Positions 6,442 to 15,083 of a stretch of DNA of 17,753 nucleotides are shown piece by piece. Made by a program: the position numbers and the translations under genes. This DNA comes from CAYXPG01 sp964564845 (GTDB lineage: Bacteria; Planctomycetota; Phycisphaerae; Sedimentisphaerales; Anaerobacaceae), in the NCBI GenBank assembly GCA_964564845.1, contig CAZMCN010000031.1:1-17753 (forward strand), written 5' to 3'. The notes under the pieces are model-generated. The model was not told where the DNA came from. It worked only from the letters and a program-made list of their open reading frames with translations, and did no database searches. Each line of letters opens with the position of its first letter. Position 1 is the stretch's first letter.

Positions 6442-7695
6442 ATGAAAAAGGCAAGCATCATCAGTGTGGGTAATGAGGTCATCAGCGGTCAAACAGTCGA
6501 TACTAATGCCGCATATTTGAGCAGAAAATTGCTCTCAATCGGCATACCTGTTGTCAGCTTCTACACAGTCGCCGATGGTATAGATTCAATTTTACGAGCG
6601 TTAAAATTGGCCGCCGGTGACGCTGATGTAGTATTAGTAACAGGGGGGCTTGGTCCAACCGATGATGATTTGACACGGCAGGCATTCGGCAAATTCCTCG
6701 ACAGCGAACTGCAATTGCAAAAAGAACTTCTGAAGAGGATACAGGATTATTTTGCCGGTCGAGATATGTGGATGCCGGCGAAGAACGAAATCCAGGCGTA
6801 TATACCAGCCGGCGCTAAAGCACTCGTTAATAATCTTGGCACGGCTCCGGGCATTATGGCTAAAGTAGAAGACAAACTTCTCGTTGCTCTGCCCGGTGTG
6901 CCGTCTGAAATGAAACAGATGTTCGAAGAATCAGTCTTTGCAGAACTGCAGAAATTGGCCGGCGCTCAGGCTGTGATTGAAAAAAAGCTAAAATGCTTCG
7001 GAGCGGGCGAATCGACAATCGCCGAAATGCTCGGTGACATTTGCCTGCGGGGCAGAAACCCGCTTATAAACTTCACGGTAGAAGGCGGTGTAATTACACT
7101 GCATATTATTGCAACGGCAAGTGATAAAAGTACTGCAGTGCAAATGGCTGAAAAAGACGAAAAAAAAATGAGAAAATTACTGGGCGATTTGGTATATGGT
7201 ACCGGAGAACAAACCCTCGCAGAAGTAGTGGGGAAAAAATTGGCTCAGCAGAAAAAGACAATAGCTGTTGCCGAATCCTGCACGGGCGGTACTTTAGCCG
7301 CTCTCATAACAGATATTCCCGGGGCAAGCAAGTATTTCATACAGGGATGGGTTACTTACAGCAACAAAGCTAAAATCAGCGAACTTGATGTGCCGGCCGA
7401 TGCGATTGAAAAATACGGCTCTGTAAGTGAGCAGGTGGCAGAGGCAATGGCTGAAAATGCCAGAAAAAAAGCAGGAACAGATTTCGCCATAGGGATAACC
7501 GGTATAGCCGGCCCGACAGGAGGTACTGAACAAAAACCCGTGGGATTGGTATATATTAGCGTGGCGTCCGATAATAAACCTGAAACCAAACGCTTCGTCT
7601 TCCCCAGCAATAGGGTTTCTGTGAGACTGCAAGTGGCACAAACAGCCCTGAATTTGCTTCGAATTAAAATTGCAGATTTGACTTACTGCTCCTAA
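6442..7695 (+). CDS. cinA: CinA: nicotinamide-nucleotide amidohydrolase, bifunctional CinA family
   Basis: A 417-residue two-domain protein. The N-terminal MoaB/MogA-like COG1058 domain (about 1-170) has VGNEV, the TGGLGPTDDD loop (67-76) and PGVPSEM (151-157). In characterised CinA proteins this domain hydrolyses ADP-ribose. The C-terminal PncC domain (about 255-405) has AESCTGG (277-283), which contains the expected Ser nucleophile, and GITGIAGPTGGT plus KPVG. It deamidates nicotinamide mononucleotide in NAD recycling. Length is normal for full CinA. The start is supported by GGAG just upstream of the ATG. It lies 51 bases after the SDR gene and is probably the last gene of that unit. Its last codons hold the promoter of the downstream filament operon. 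Confidence 0.95.
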   Translation: MKKASIISVGNEVISGQTVDTNAAYLSRKLLSIGIPVVSFYTVADGIDSILRALKLAAGDADVVLVTGGLGPTDDDLTRQAFGKFLDSELQLQKELLKRIQDYFAGRDMWMPAKNEIQAYIPAGAKALVNNLGTAPGIMAKVEDKLLVALPGVPSEMKQMFEESVFAELQKLAGAQAVIEKKLKCFGAGESTIAEMLGDICLRGRNPLINFTVEGGVITLHIIATASDKSTAVQMAEKDEKKMRKLLGDLVYGTGEQTLAEVVGKKLAQQKKTIAVAESCTGGTLAALITDIPGASKYFIQGWVTYSNKAKISELDVPADAIEKYGSVSEQVAEAMAENARKKAGTDFAIGITGIAGPTGGTEQKPVGLVYISVASDNKPETKRFVFPSNRVSVRLQVAQTALNLLRIKIADLTYCS

Positions 7696-7706
7696 AATGG
7701 TATAAT
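7678..7706 (+). promoter_or_regulatory. Strong promoter of the first type IV filament unit
   Basis: TTGACT (7678-7683), 17 bases, then TATAAT (7701-7706): one mismatch from sigma70 consensus overall. The -35 lies within the last codons of cinA. Predicted start is near 7713, leaving a leader of about 37 bases before the ATG at 7750. No Shine-Dalgarno motif is seen in that leader. Confidence 0.8.
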
Positions 7707-7749
7707 GGATTTGCTTGAATTAACAATATACCGATAGCCTTTACTGAAT

Positions 7750-9498
7750 ATGGCTAAAAAACGAAGAAAATTAGGTGAAATTCTTTACAAAGCCGGAATT
7801 GTTAAGAAGGAGCCCCTCATCGAGGCGATTAAAGACTCCAAAAAGAACAGCAAAAGGCTCGGCCAAGCATTACTCGAAAAAGGGCTTCTGGACGAAGAGA
7901 CTCTAACCAAGGCAATTGCTAAGCAGTTTGGGCTGAGATATATTAATCTGGGTAGGGCCTCTGTCCCTTCAGATGCAGCGGAGCTTGTCTCCGAGGACCT
8001 TATCAGAAGACATAATGTCGTGCCGTTGGGTATGGATAACGGCAGATTGAAATTGGTTATCAGCGACCCTTCAGATCTTGAAGCGATGGATGCAGTCCGC
8101 TTCAGTGTCAATAGTGAGCTGGAGTGTTATCTTGCGAGTCCTTCGAAAATTAGTTCCTGTATTGAAGAGCTTTTTGACATAACAGAAGAGAAGGATGAAG
8201 AGGACAGACTAAAACACAGTATAGACGCAACTGCGGCCGAGCTTACCGAAGCCGGCCATGATTTACAGGCAGAAGCTCTCCGTGCCCAGGCTGCAGGCGG
8301 TGATGATGAGGGACCCGTCGTGCGGCTGGTGAATCTCATTATAGATAATGCATACCATATGCGAGCCAGCGATATTCACGTCGAACCAATGGCTGACAGG
8401 GTTCGCATTAGATACAGGGTTGACGGTGTATGCCTGGAAAAAGACAACATTCCCAAAAGTATGCAGGCACCAATGATTACACGTCTGAAGATTCTCTCCG
8501 GTATGGATATTGCTGAAAAAAGATTACCGCAGGACGGCCGAATCAAACGTGTGATTGCAGGACAGGATATTGATTTTCGAGTTTCGGCCCTGCCGGGTTA
8601 TCACGGTGAAAGTGTCGTACTGCGAATTTTAAGACCCGACGCGGTCAACATTGGTATCGAGGCACTAGGTTTTGAACGATATGACTATGAACGATTTCTT
8701 AAGATAATCAAAAGGCCTAACGGTATTTTTCTGGTTACAGGTCCGACCGGAAGCGGTAAAACCACCACTTTGTACGCTGCTCTGCAGGAACTCAACAAGT
8801 CTGACAAGAAAATTATTACGGCTGAAGACCCGGTGGAATACAACTTTGACGGTATGAATCAGTGTCAGGTCAAAGAGGAAATAGATTTGACGTTTGACAA
8901 AATTCTGCGCTCGATGCTGCGACAGGCCCCTAATATTATTCTGGTCGGTGAAATCCGAGATGGTGTTGTCGCAGATGTTGCAATTCAGGCGGCTCTTACT
9001 GGTCACCTGGTCTTTAGCACTCTGCATACCAACGATGCCCCCAGTGCAATTACACGTTTGATAGATATGGGTGTTAAGCCGTTTTTGGTTGCCAGTTCAA
9101 TACAAGCCATTATGGCGCAAAGACTTGTAAGGGTTATCTGCAACAACTGCAAAGTAGTTGATGAAAGTCCGGACCCACATAATTTACAATTGCTTGATAT
9201 TAACCCTGAAGACATAGAGGAGCACCCGATATACAAGGGCAGCGGCTGTAGTCAGTGTCAGGGTACCGGTTACAAAGGCCGCATCGCTGTTTTTGAAATG
9301 GTCGAACTAAACAGCGAAATAAGAGAATTGGCCTTTAGGAAGGCAACCACTGTTGAATTGAGAAAGGCGTGCCGGGCAAGTGGAATGAGGACACTGATGG
9401 AAGATGGCAAAATCAAGATATTCAAAGGTATAAGCACACCGGAAGAAGTGGTCAAGATATCACGAACAGAAGAGGCCGAGGTGTATCGAATTAAATAA
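7750..9498 (+). CDS. GspE/PilB-family type IV filament assembly ATPase (first copy) with MshEN domain
   Basis: This 582-residue cytoplasmic hexameric motor of the type II secretion / type IV pilus family should power extension of a pilin fibre. The N-terminus holds two 24-residue repeats of MshEN (T2SSE_N) type: K7-S30, a 5-residue spacer, then R36-Q59 (RLGQALLEKGLL...AIAKQ), a fold that binds cyclic di-GMP in MshE. The ATPase core follows: ASDIHVEP, EKRLPQDGRI, Walker A GPTGSGKTTT (331-340), Asp box ITAEDPVEY, Walker B ILVGE (397-401), His box TLHTND. A zinc-type cysteine quartet is C464, C467, C500, C503. Two usually fixed spots differ: RQDPD is RQAPN, and the Glu-Thr after RD is Val-Val. 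No ribosome site is obvious, but the repeats starting at residue 7 fix the ATG. pilT follows after 21 bases. Confidence 0.92.
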   Translation: MAKKRRKLGEILYKAGIVKKEPLIEAIKDSKKNSKRLGQALLEKGLLDEETLTKAIAKQFGLRYINLGRASVPSDAAELVSEDLIRRHNVVPLGMDNGRLKLVISDPSDLEAMDAVRFSVNSELECYLASPSKISSCIEELFDITEEKDEEDRLKHSIDATAAELTEAGHDLQAEALRAQAAGGDDEGPVVRLVNLIIDNAYHMRASDIHVEPMADRVRIRYRVDGVCLEKDNIPKSMQAPMITRLKILSGMDIAEKRLPQDGRIKRVIAGQDIDFRVSALPGYHGESVVLRILRPDAVNIGIEALGFERYDYERFLKIIKRPNGIFLVTGPTGSGKTTTLYAALQELNKSDKKIITAEDPVEYNFDGMNQCQVKEEIDLTFDKILRSMLRQAPNIILVGEIRDGVVADVAIQAALTGHLVFSTLHTNDAPSAITRLIDMGVKPFLVASSIQAIMAQRLVRVICNNCKVVDESPDPHNLQLLDINPEDIEEHPIYKGSGCSQCQGTGYKGRIAVFEMVELNSEIRELAFRKATTVELRKACRASGMRTLMEDGKIKIFKGISTPEEVVKISRTEEAEVYRIK

Positions 9499-9519
9499 TG
9501 AGTTATTGAGGATTCACGA

Positions 9520-10650
9520 ATGGCAACAGTTAATATGGACCGTTTGTTACAGGCCTGCGTTACGCAGGATTCTACCGATATTCACCTTACTGTCGGCCGT
9601 GCACCGGTATTTCGTATCCATGGCAGGCTGAGAACCCTGGAAACAAAGGTGCTTGAACCGGATGATACGGTCGCTTTAATGAAAAGCATCACACCCGAGC
9701 GAAATCAGCAGGAGCTTCAGGAGGAAGGAGGCACTGATTTTGGTTTTGCTTTTGGAGATGCGGCGAGATTTCGTGTGGCTGTTTTTAAGCAGAAAGGAAC
9801 CGTTGCGATAGTTCTGCGTCTTATCCCGACGAGGATTATGACTTTTGAGGAAATAGGCCTGCCAAAGATTTGCGCCGCCTTGTGCCGAAGACCAAGAGGA
9901 ATGTTTTTGGTTACGGGACCGACCGGTTGTGGCAAAACAACCACATTGGCATGTATGGTGAACTATATTAACGAGAATCTTGACCACCATATTGTAACTA
10001 TTGAAGAACCCATAGAATATTACCACAAGCACAAAAAATCCATCATTAATCAGAGGGAGGTCGGCATTGATGTTCCCAGTTTTACTGAAGCACTGCGGCG
10101 GGTTTTGAGACAGGACCCTGATGTTATTTTAGTTGGCGAGTTACGTGATTTGGAAACAATCGAAGCGGCTATAAGGGCTGCTGAGACCGGACACCTTGTT
10201 TTTAGTACAGTCCACACAACAAGCGCTGCCGGAACAGTTACAAGGCTTATCGATGTCTTTCCGCCTGACCAGCAAGACCAGATTCGTGTGCAGTTAAGCG
10301 GTAATTTGATAGCGGTTCTCAGCCAGGTACTTTGTCCTCTAAGCAGCGGCAAGGGCAGAATTGCAGCTTATGAATTTATGGTTGTAACACCTGCTATTGC
10401 CAATTTAATCCGTGAGAATAAAACTTATAGAATTGATTCGAGCATTCAAACAGGTAAAAAACTGGGGATGCAATTGCTTGACGAGCACCTCTGGAAGCTA
10501 TATGAAGAAGGCAAGATAGCCTTACAGGAGATGCTTGATAAGAGCCGACAGCCGGGTATGTTACAGGATAAGGCTAGGGAAAAAGTAGAGCGTGTAAAGG
10601 GGAGAAAGAAGGTCAAGGCCGAGGATTTGGGCACAGTTTTAAGAATGTAA
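9520..10650 (+). CDS. pilT: PilT-family type IV pilus retraction ATPase
   Basis: The 376-residue protein has PilT, not PilB, architecture: no MshEN domain, no cysteine quartet, and a short N-terminal PAS-like domain beginning MDRLLQACVTQDSTDIHLTVG. The core has Walker A GPTGCGKTTT (133-142), Asp box TIEEPIEY, Walker B ILVGE (203-207) with RDLET, and the family signature AIRAAETGHLVFSTVHTTSA. PilT disassembles pili by drawing pilins back into the membrane, so its presence favours a dynamic pilus over a pure secretion pseudopilus. A Lys/Arg-rich tail (about 350-376) exceeds the usual C-terminus. GAGGA lies 7 bases before the ATG. It shares the promoter at 7678 with the upstream ATPase gene and is closed by the terminator at 10676. 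Confidence 0.93.
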   Translation: MATVNMDRLLQACVTQDSTDIHLTVGRAPVFRIHGRLRTLETKVLEPDDTVALMKSITPERNQQELQEEGGTDFGFAFGDAARFRVAVFKQKGTVAIVLRLIPTRIMTFEEIGLPKICAALCRRPRGMFLVTGPTGCGKTTTLACMVNYINENLDHHIVTIEEPIEYYHKHKKSIINQREVGIDVPSFTEALRRVLRQDPDVILVGELRDLETIEAAIRAAETGHLVFSTVHTTSAAGTVTRLIDVFPPDQQDQIRVQLSGNLIAVLSQVLCPLSSGKGRIAAYEFMVVTPAIANLIRENKTYRIDSSIQTGKKLGMQLLDEHLWKLYEEGKIALQEMLDKSRQPGMLQDKAREKVERVKGRKKVKAEDLGTVLRM

Positions 10651-10675
10651 TTCGTAAAAGTTACTCCAAATTTTG

Positions 10676-10713
10676 AAAGATACCAGCAAAATTTTTTTGC
10701 TGGTATCTTTTTT
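10676..10713 (+). terminator. Strong Rho-independent terminator after pilT
   Basis: A perfect 16-bp inverted repeat (10676-10691 with 10695-10710, stem AAAGATACCAGCAAAA) has a 3-base loop and a T run 10708-10713. It ends the first filament unit 26 bases after the pilT stop and separates it from the second. Confidence 0.93.
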
Positions 10714-10800
10714 ATTATTACTGAGTAAAGATTAAAGAATGAGAAAAAGTCCATTTTTTACCCCATTATTGAGGATAAGAATGTCAATTTGGGTGATTTG

Positions 10801-10814
10801 TATTAGTCCTAATA
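10801..10814. promoter_or_regulatory. Palindrome upstream of the second gspE promoter, possible regulator site
   Basis: TATTAG, two bases, CTAATA: a perfect 6+6 inverted repeat centred about 67 bases before the predicted transcription start and 25 bases before the -35. The spacing suits an activator site. It is short and AT-rich, so chance is possible. Confidence 0.3.
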
Positions 10815-10839
10815 ACTAAATGTCCAAACGCTAATTTGT

Positions 10840-10868
10840 TTGCCAAAAAGGTGTTAATGTTATATAAT
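10840..10868 (+). promoter_or_regulatory. Promoter of the second type IV filament unit
   Basis: TTGCCA (10840-10845), exactly 17 bases, TATAAT (10863-10868). Predicted start is near 10875, giving a leader of about 40 bases with GGGG (10904-10907) as a likely ribosome site before the ATG at 10917. The 266-base gap after pilT holds this promoter, the terminator and the palindrome, and no gene that I can see. Confidence 0.8.
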
Positions 10869-10916
10869 AGGTTTATATGAGAGCAAAAACAATTGTACTT
10901 ATAGGGGAAAATAACG

Positions 10917-12674
10917 ATGGAAAAGATGCCCAGTGTTGAACAATTAAGAGGACGAACTCTTGGCAGGATACTGATAAAAATGGGTCTTCTGACCAGAGAG
11001 AAGGTTCATGAGTGCCTCAACGTCCAAAAACGGCGAGACGGGTCTATAAAGATAGGTCAGATTTTCCTTGAGTTTGGCTTGATTGATAAAAAGCAGCTGC
11101 AGATAGCCTTGGCTGCTCAGCGCGGGTTGGAATATGTAAACATAAATGGCATTGACATTGCCCCTGATGTAATAGAGAAGGTGCCGGCGCAAATGGCAAA
11201 GACCTATAGCATTATTCCAATTGAATATGATGATAAGCTGAATGAGCTGGTTGTAGTGCTTGACAATTCCGATAATTTCAGGGCAACTGATGACCTAAGT
11301 ACCCTGATGGGTTTTTCCGTTACCGCAAAGATGACGGATTCTGAGGCACTTCAGAACGCTTTGACCAGGTATTATGAGTCACAGGATGAGAAGGAAGGAA
11401 TAAATGAGCTGATAGAAGAAATACAGGACGACAAGATGCTTGCAGAATATGAAGGCAGGGATCAGAGTATCGACCTTGATGAATTAAAAGAACTCTCTGA
11501 ATCCAACCCCGTTAAAAAACTGTTGAACCTGGTTTTGCTGCAGGCGATTCGGGATAAGGCATCGGATATACATTTTGAACCTTTTGAAAATGAATACAAG
11601 ATGCGCTACCGTATCGACGGGGTGCTTTACGAAATGATTCCTCCGCCCAAGCACATTGCAGCAGCACTTAGTTCACGAATAAAAGTTATGGCGAATCTTG
11701 ACATCGCTGAAAGGCGCTTGCCGCAGGACGGCCGAATATCACTGACCGTGCAGGGCAATCCCGTTGATTTACGTGTTAGTGTTCTGCCAACGATGTTTGG
11801 TGAGAGTGTTGTACTTCGTGTTCTGGACAGAAGTCAGATTAGTCTGGATTTGGACAAGTTAGGTTTTAGGCCGGATGACCTTGAGTTAGTTCGGCAGCTT
11901 ATTCGCAAACCTAATGGTATTATAATAGTTACCGGTCCGACCGGCTGTGGGAAAACAACAACGCTTTATGCCGCTTTAGAGGAGCTTAACAACATCGAAA
12001 GAAAAGTAATTACTACTGAGGACCCTGTTGAGTACGATATCGATGGTGTTATTCAGGTACAGATGAAATCTGATATTGGACTGACATTCGCAAGGTGTCT
12101 GCGCCATATTTTGCGTCAGGACCCGGATGTGGTGATGGTTGGTGAGGTTCGGGACCTCGAGACAGCGGAAATTGCCGCACAGGCTTCTTTGACCGGCCAC
12201 ATTGTGTTCACTACGTTACACACAAACGATGCCCCAACCGCTATAGCCAGAATACTGGATTTGGGTGTCGAGCCGTTTCTTATTACCGCCACGCTTGAAG
12301 GTGTTATTGCCCAGCGACTGGTCAGAAAGATTTGTGATAAGTGCAGAACACCATTTGAACCCTCAGAGGCTCAGCTAATGGAACTGGGACTTAACGGCGA
12401 CGAAGTCCGTGGCAAGAAGTTCTATTATGGACGGGGTTGTAACGGGTGTAATAATACCGGCTATAGGGGCCGAACAGCCCTTTTTGAGATTATGGTGTTC
12501 AATGATGAGCTGCGTGAGTTGGTTATGGAGCAGGCCTCGACGAGTCTTTTGCGTAATGCTGCGCAGAAAGCCGGTATGAAACTGCTTCGTGATAATGGTT
12601 TGGCGGCGATTTATGACGGTGTTACTACAATAGACGAGGTAGTAAAAGAAACAATTTCGGAAACACGGAAATAA
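10917..12674 (+). CDS. GspE/PilB-family type IV filament assembly ATPase (second copy) with MshEN domain
   Basis: This 585-residue extension motor is related to the copy at 7750 but has all canonical motifs. The MshEN repeats are T14-Q37 and K45-Q68, with a 7-residue spacer instead of five and no Arg at either first position. An acidic linker (about 155-195) follows. The ATPase core has ASDIHFEPFE, ERRLPQDGRI, Walker A GPTGCGKTTT (340-349), ITTEDPVEY, RQDPD, Walker B VMVGE (406-410) with RDLETAE, and TLHTND. The cysteine quartet C473, C476, C508, C511 should bind zinc. A second in-frame Met is at residue 4, but the first ATG is better placed after the GGGG site. The platform-protein gene follows after 55 bases, so this is the ATPase most directly tied to the pseudopilins downstream. 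Confidence 0.94.
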   Translation: MEKMPSVEQLRGRTLGRILIKMGLLTREKVHECLNVQKRRDGSIKIGQIFLEFGLIDKKQLQIALAAQRGLEYVNINGIDIAPDVIEKVPAQMAKTYSIIPIEYDDKLNELVVVLDNSDNFRATDDLSTLMGFSVTAKMTDSEALQNALTRYYESQDEKEGINELIEEIQDDKMLAEYEGRDQSIDLDELKELSESNPVKKLLNLVLLQAIRDKASDIHFEPFENEYKMRYRIDGVLYEMIPPPKHIAAALSSRIKVMANLDIAERRLPQDGRISLTVQGNPVDLRVSVLPTMFGESVVLRVLDRSQISLDLDKLGFRPDDLELVRQLIRKPNGIIIVTGPTGCGKTTTLYAALEELNNIERKVITTEDPVEYDIDGVIQVQMKSDIGLTFARCLRHILRQDPDVVMVGEVRDLETAEIAAQASLTGHIVFTTLHTNDAPTAIARILDLGVEPFLITATLEGVIAQRLVRKICDKCRTPFEPSEAQLMELGLNGDEVRGKKFYYGRGCNGCNNTGYRGRTALFEIMVFNDELRELVMEQASTSLLRNAAQKAGMKLLRDNGLAAIYDGVTTIDEVVKETISETRK

Positions 12675-12713
12675 TGTGAGATTATAAACTTTTCAATGGA
12701 TAATCTTTGGTTG

Positions 12714-12723
12714 AAAGGAGGTG
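12714..12723 (+). promoter_or_regulatory. Consensus ribosome binding site fixing the gspF start
   Basis: AAAGGAGGTG is a near-perfect Shine-Dalgarno. The in-frame GTG at 12721 lies inside it and cannot be the start. The ATG at 12730 is 8 bases beyond AGGAGG, so translation begins there. Confidence 0.85.
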
Positions 12724-12729
12724 TTCAGG

Positions 12730-13983
12730 ATGCCTGTTTTTCAATATATTGCGATGGACTCACAAGGGGTTGAAGTAAAAGATGAGGTAGAGGCCCTCAG
12801 CCAGAAGGAAGCGATAAGCAAAATACGTAATATGGGGTACTTCCCCACAAAGGTTACTACCCGTGGTGCCAGGAAAAAGGCCGCCGCAAGAGCTGCTGCC
12901 AGACCCAAATCCAGACGAGGGGCCCGCGGCAAAGTTAAAATCAAACTTTTGACCCAGTTTGCACGGCAACTTTCCACTCTTCAGGACGCAGGCCTTCCAA
13001 TTCTACGCTCGCTCAGGATTCTTCAAGAGCAGCAGAAGGCGGGAACATTTAAGCGGGTTATCGGTTATGTGGCTGATGACATCGAAGGCGGCTCAACACT
13101 TTCAGAAGCGATGGCAAGATTTCCCCGCGCCTTCGACCGTCTCTTTGTAGGTATGGTCGCAGCAGGGGAGACCGGCGGTGTGCTGGATTTGATACTGGCG
13201 CGTGTGTCTGATTTTATGGAAAAATCGCAAAAACTTAAATCGAAGGTTAAAAGTGCAATGGTTTATCCGATTGTCGTATTGGGAGCGGCTTTTTTAATTC
13301 TTCTGGGATTGATGAAGTACGTCATACCAAAATTCATTACGGTGTTGCAGGAGATGCTCGAAGGGGCGAAAATGAACAAGCTTACGGCTGGAGTCCTTGC
13401 CACCAGCGACTGGATAGCATACCGTTTCGGCTGGGCTTATCTGCTGGCCGGGCCTGTTGTAATAATTATTATGCTGAAATTGATAAGAAGATATCGCATA
13501 GGCAGATTTGTTCTGGACAGCATAAAATTGAAACTGCCGGTAATCGGAGCCCTTAGCGGCAAGATAGCGATTACTCGCTGGACCAGAACATTGGGAACGT
13601 TAATTGGTGCCGGCGTGCCGATTCTCGATGCAATTAATGTTACCAGTGAAACAACGGGAAATGAAGTCTTTTCCAGTATGCTTAACAAAGTGCATAATTC
13701 CATCAGGCAGGGTGATACCTTCGCAGGGCCTTTGGGAAACTCCAAAACAGTTGACTCGATTGTTACCAATATGGTTGCTGTCGGTGAGGAAACCGGCGAC
13801 CTGGATAAAATGCTTTTGAAAGTAGCAGACAATTACGATGACCAGGTCGATGTCCTGGTGGCTTCGTTGATGTCACTGCTTGAGCCTATTATGATTCTCT
13901 GCCTCGGCGGTATCGTTATGCTTATTGTGCTGTCAATATTTCTGCCGATGATTCAGGTTATCTCATCCCTGGGTACAGCTTAA
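12730..13983 (+). CDS. GspF/PilC-family inner-membrane platform protein
   Basis: A 417-residue polytopic membrane protein that couples the cytoplasmic ATPase to pilin assembly. It begins MPVFQYIAMDSQG, the usual N-terminal strand pair. Two GspF domains follow, about 73-201 and 278-401. Each has the recurring pattern of a Gly-hydrophobic turn (LQDAGLPILRSL; LIGAGVPILDAI) and an Ala/Gly-Glu-Thr/Glu-Gly turn (AAGETGGVLD; VGEETGDLDK). Probable membrane segments are 177-198, 235-251 and 386-410. Between the N-terminal strands and the first domain is a very basic Ala/Arg/Lys linker (45-71), likely cytoplasmic. It lies 55 bases after the second ATPase gene and 62 bases before the first pseudopilin gene, so the three are probably one operon. 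Type II secretion and type IV pilus versions cannot be separated by sequence. Confidence 0.94.
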   Translation: MPVFQYIAMDSQGVEVKDEVEALSQKEAISKIRNMGYFPTKVTTRGARKKAAARAAARPKSRRGARGKVKIKLLTQFARQLSTLQDAGLPILRSLRILQEQQKAGTFKRVIGYVADDIEGGSTLSEAMARFPRAFDRLFVGMVAAGETGGVLDLILARVSDFMEKSQKLKSKVKSAMVYPIVVLGAAFLILLGLMKYVIPKFITVLQEMLEGAKMNKLTAGVLATSDWIAYRFGWAYLLAGPVVIIIMLKLIRRYRIGRFVLDSIKLKLPVIGALSGKIAITRWTRTLGTLIGAGVPILDAINVTSETTGNEVFSSMLNKVHNSIRQGDTFAGPLGNSKTVDSIVTNMVAVGEETGDLDKMLLKVADNYDDQVDVLVASLMSLLEPIMILCLGGIVMLIVLSIFLPMIQVISSLGTA

Positions 13984-14045
13984 TAATAAATTGTAATTGG
14001 AAACTGAATTAACAAAATTAACCAAATTGAAAAAAGGAGAAGTAA

Positions 14046-14969
14046 ATGAAAACGACAACAAAAAAAACCAGAAGAAAAGAAACGGCGTTTACCATTATCG
14101 AGCTGCTGACCGTTATGAGCATTATTGTAATTCTGCTCGGTCTGCTTGTGCCGGCTATGAACAAGGCCAAAATCTACGCAAAGACGGTAAACCAGAAAAA
14201 CCAGTTTCACAGCATCGATGTCGCGCTGGAGCTTTTCAAAATCGATTATGAGGATTATCCACCCTCAGATCAGCTTGATGACGCTGCCATACCCGCGGCA
14301 TATTGTGGAGCGATGAAGCTTGCCGAAGCTGTCGTAGGTCAGGATTTGATGGGTTTCCATCCGGATTCGGCCTTCAGGTATGATTTGATGGATACGACCG
14401 GTACTATTAATCTGTATGCTGCTCCGGAATATCCTGCTTTCACCCCAGATCAACAAAATATAAAATCCAGAAAAGGGCCATATCTCCAAGTCGACCGTGC
14501 CAATGCCTACAAACTGGAGAATCTGTGGGGGATGCAGCCAGGTGCAATAGGGAACTTTAATAATAAATTTAGATTTGTTCTGTGTGATGAATATGCGCGT
14601 GCGACAAACAGAGGTGCCGAGGGGCCTTCGAGGATTGGTATGCCTGTACTTTACTACAAGGCGAATATTTCAGGTTTTGCCCATGACTCTGCTAATCCAT
14701 TAAACCCTCAGAATATTTATGATTACACAGACAACATTGACTTAATCAATCTTAAATTACCCTGGGATAGTACAAAGCTACATTGGCTTGATCCCAGTTG
14801 TAGTGATAGTGGTGTTTCTGGTGATACATTGTTTTACAACATAACAAAAAATCCCAATATTAAGATATTGTCTGGCAGGCCCTACAGGCCGGATTCCTAT
14901 ATCCTTATCTCGGCGGGATATGACGGCGTGTACGGTACAGAGGATGACATATTCAACTTTAACAAATAA
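14046..14969 (+). CDS. Large type II secretion / type IV pseudopilin (first of a paralogous pair)
   Basis: This 307-residue protein has a class III prepilin leader: a basic 14-residue start, then A|FTIIELLTV, with the invariant Glu at mature position 5 (E19) and a hydrophobic helix to about residue 37. The residue before the cut is Ala instead of the usual Gly, which prepilin peptidases can tolerate. The globular part is about twice the length of GspG. It shares with the protein at 16142 the blocks AAYCGAMKLAEAVVGQDLMGFHP (here split by point differences), KGPYL, ANAYK, VLCD, PVLYYKAN and PYRPDSYILISAG. It ends in an Asp-rich loop, D293 to D301 (DGVYGTEDD), resembling the calcium loop of GspG. 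Two cysteines, C87 and C180, are conserved in the paralogue. AGGAG lies 6 bases before the ATG. It should be processed, inserted in the inner membrane and assembled into the filament. Confidence 0.88.
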   Translation: MKTTTKKTRRKETAFTIIELLTVMSIIVILLGLLVPAMNKAKIYAKTVNQKNQFHSIDVALELFKIDYEDYPPSDQLDDAAIPAAYCGAMKLAEAVVGQDLMGFHPDSAFRYDLMDTTGTINLYAAPEYPAFTPDQQNIKSRKGPYLQVDRANAYKLENLWGMQPGAIGNFNNKFRFVLCDEYARATNRGAEGPSRIGMPVLYYKANISGFAHDSANPLNPQNIYDYTDNIDLINLKLPWDSTKLHWLDPSCSDSGVSGDTLFYNITKNPNIKILSGRPYRPDSYILISAGYDGVYGTEDDIFNFNK

Positions 14970-15083
14970 ACCAAAAGGCAAAATTACAATAATTGCTTCA
15001 TTGTTGTTTTTTATGACCGCTGACAAAGAGCTGCGGCAAACAGGTGCTTAATGGTGAATGCTTGACGGATGGAGATAGCGAAG

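Noticed and set aside
12959..13150. Open frames antisense to or shifted within gspF, the ATPase and cinA genes
   Set aside because: All lie inside strongly supported genes, lack ribosome sites and family motifs, and are shadows of the real frames.
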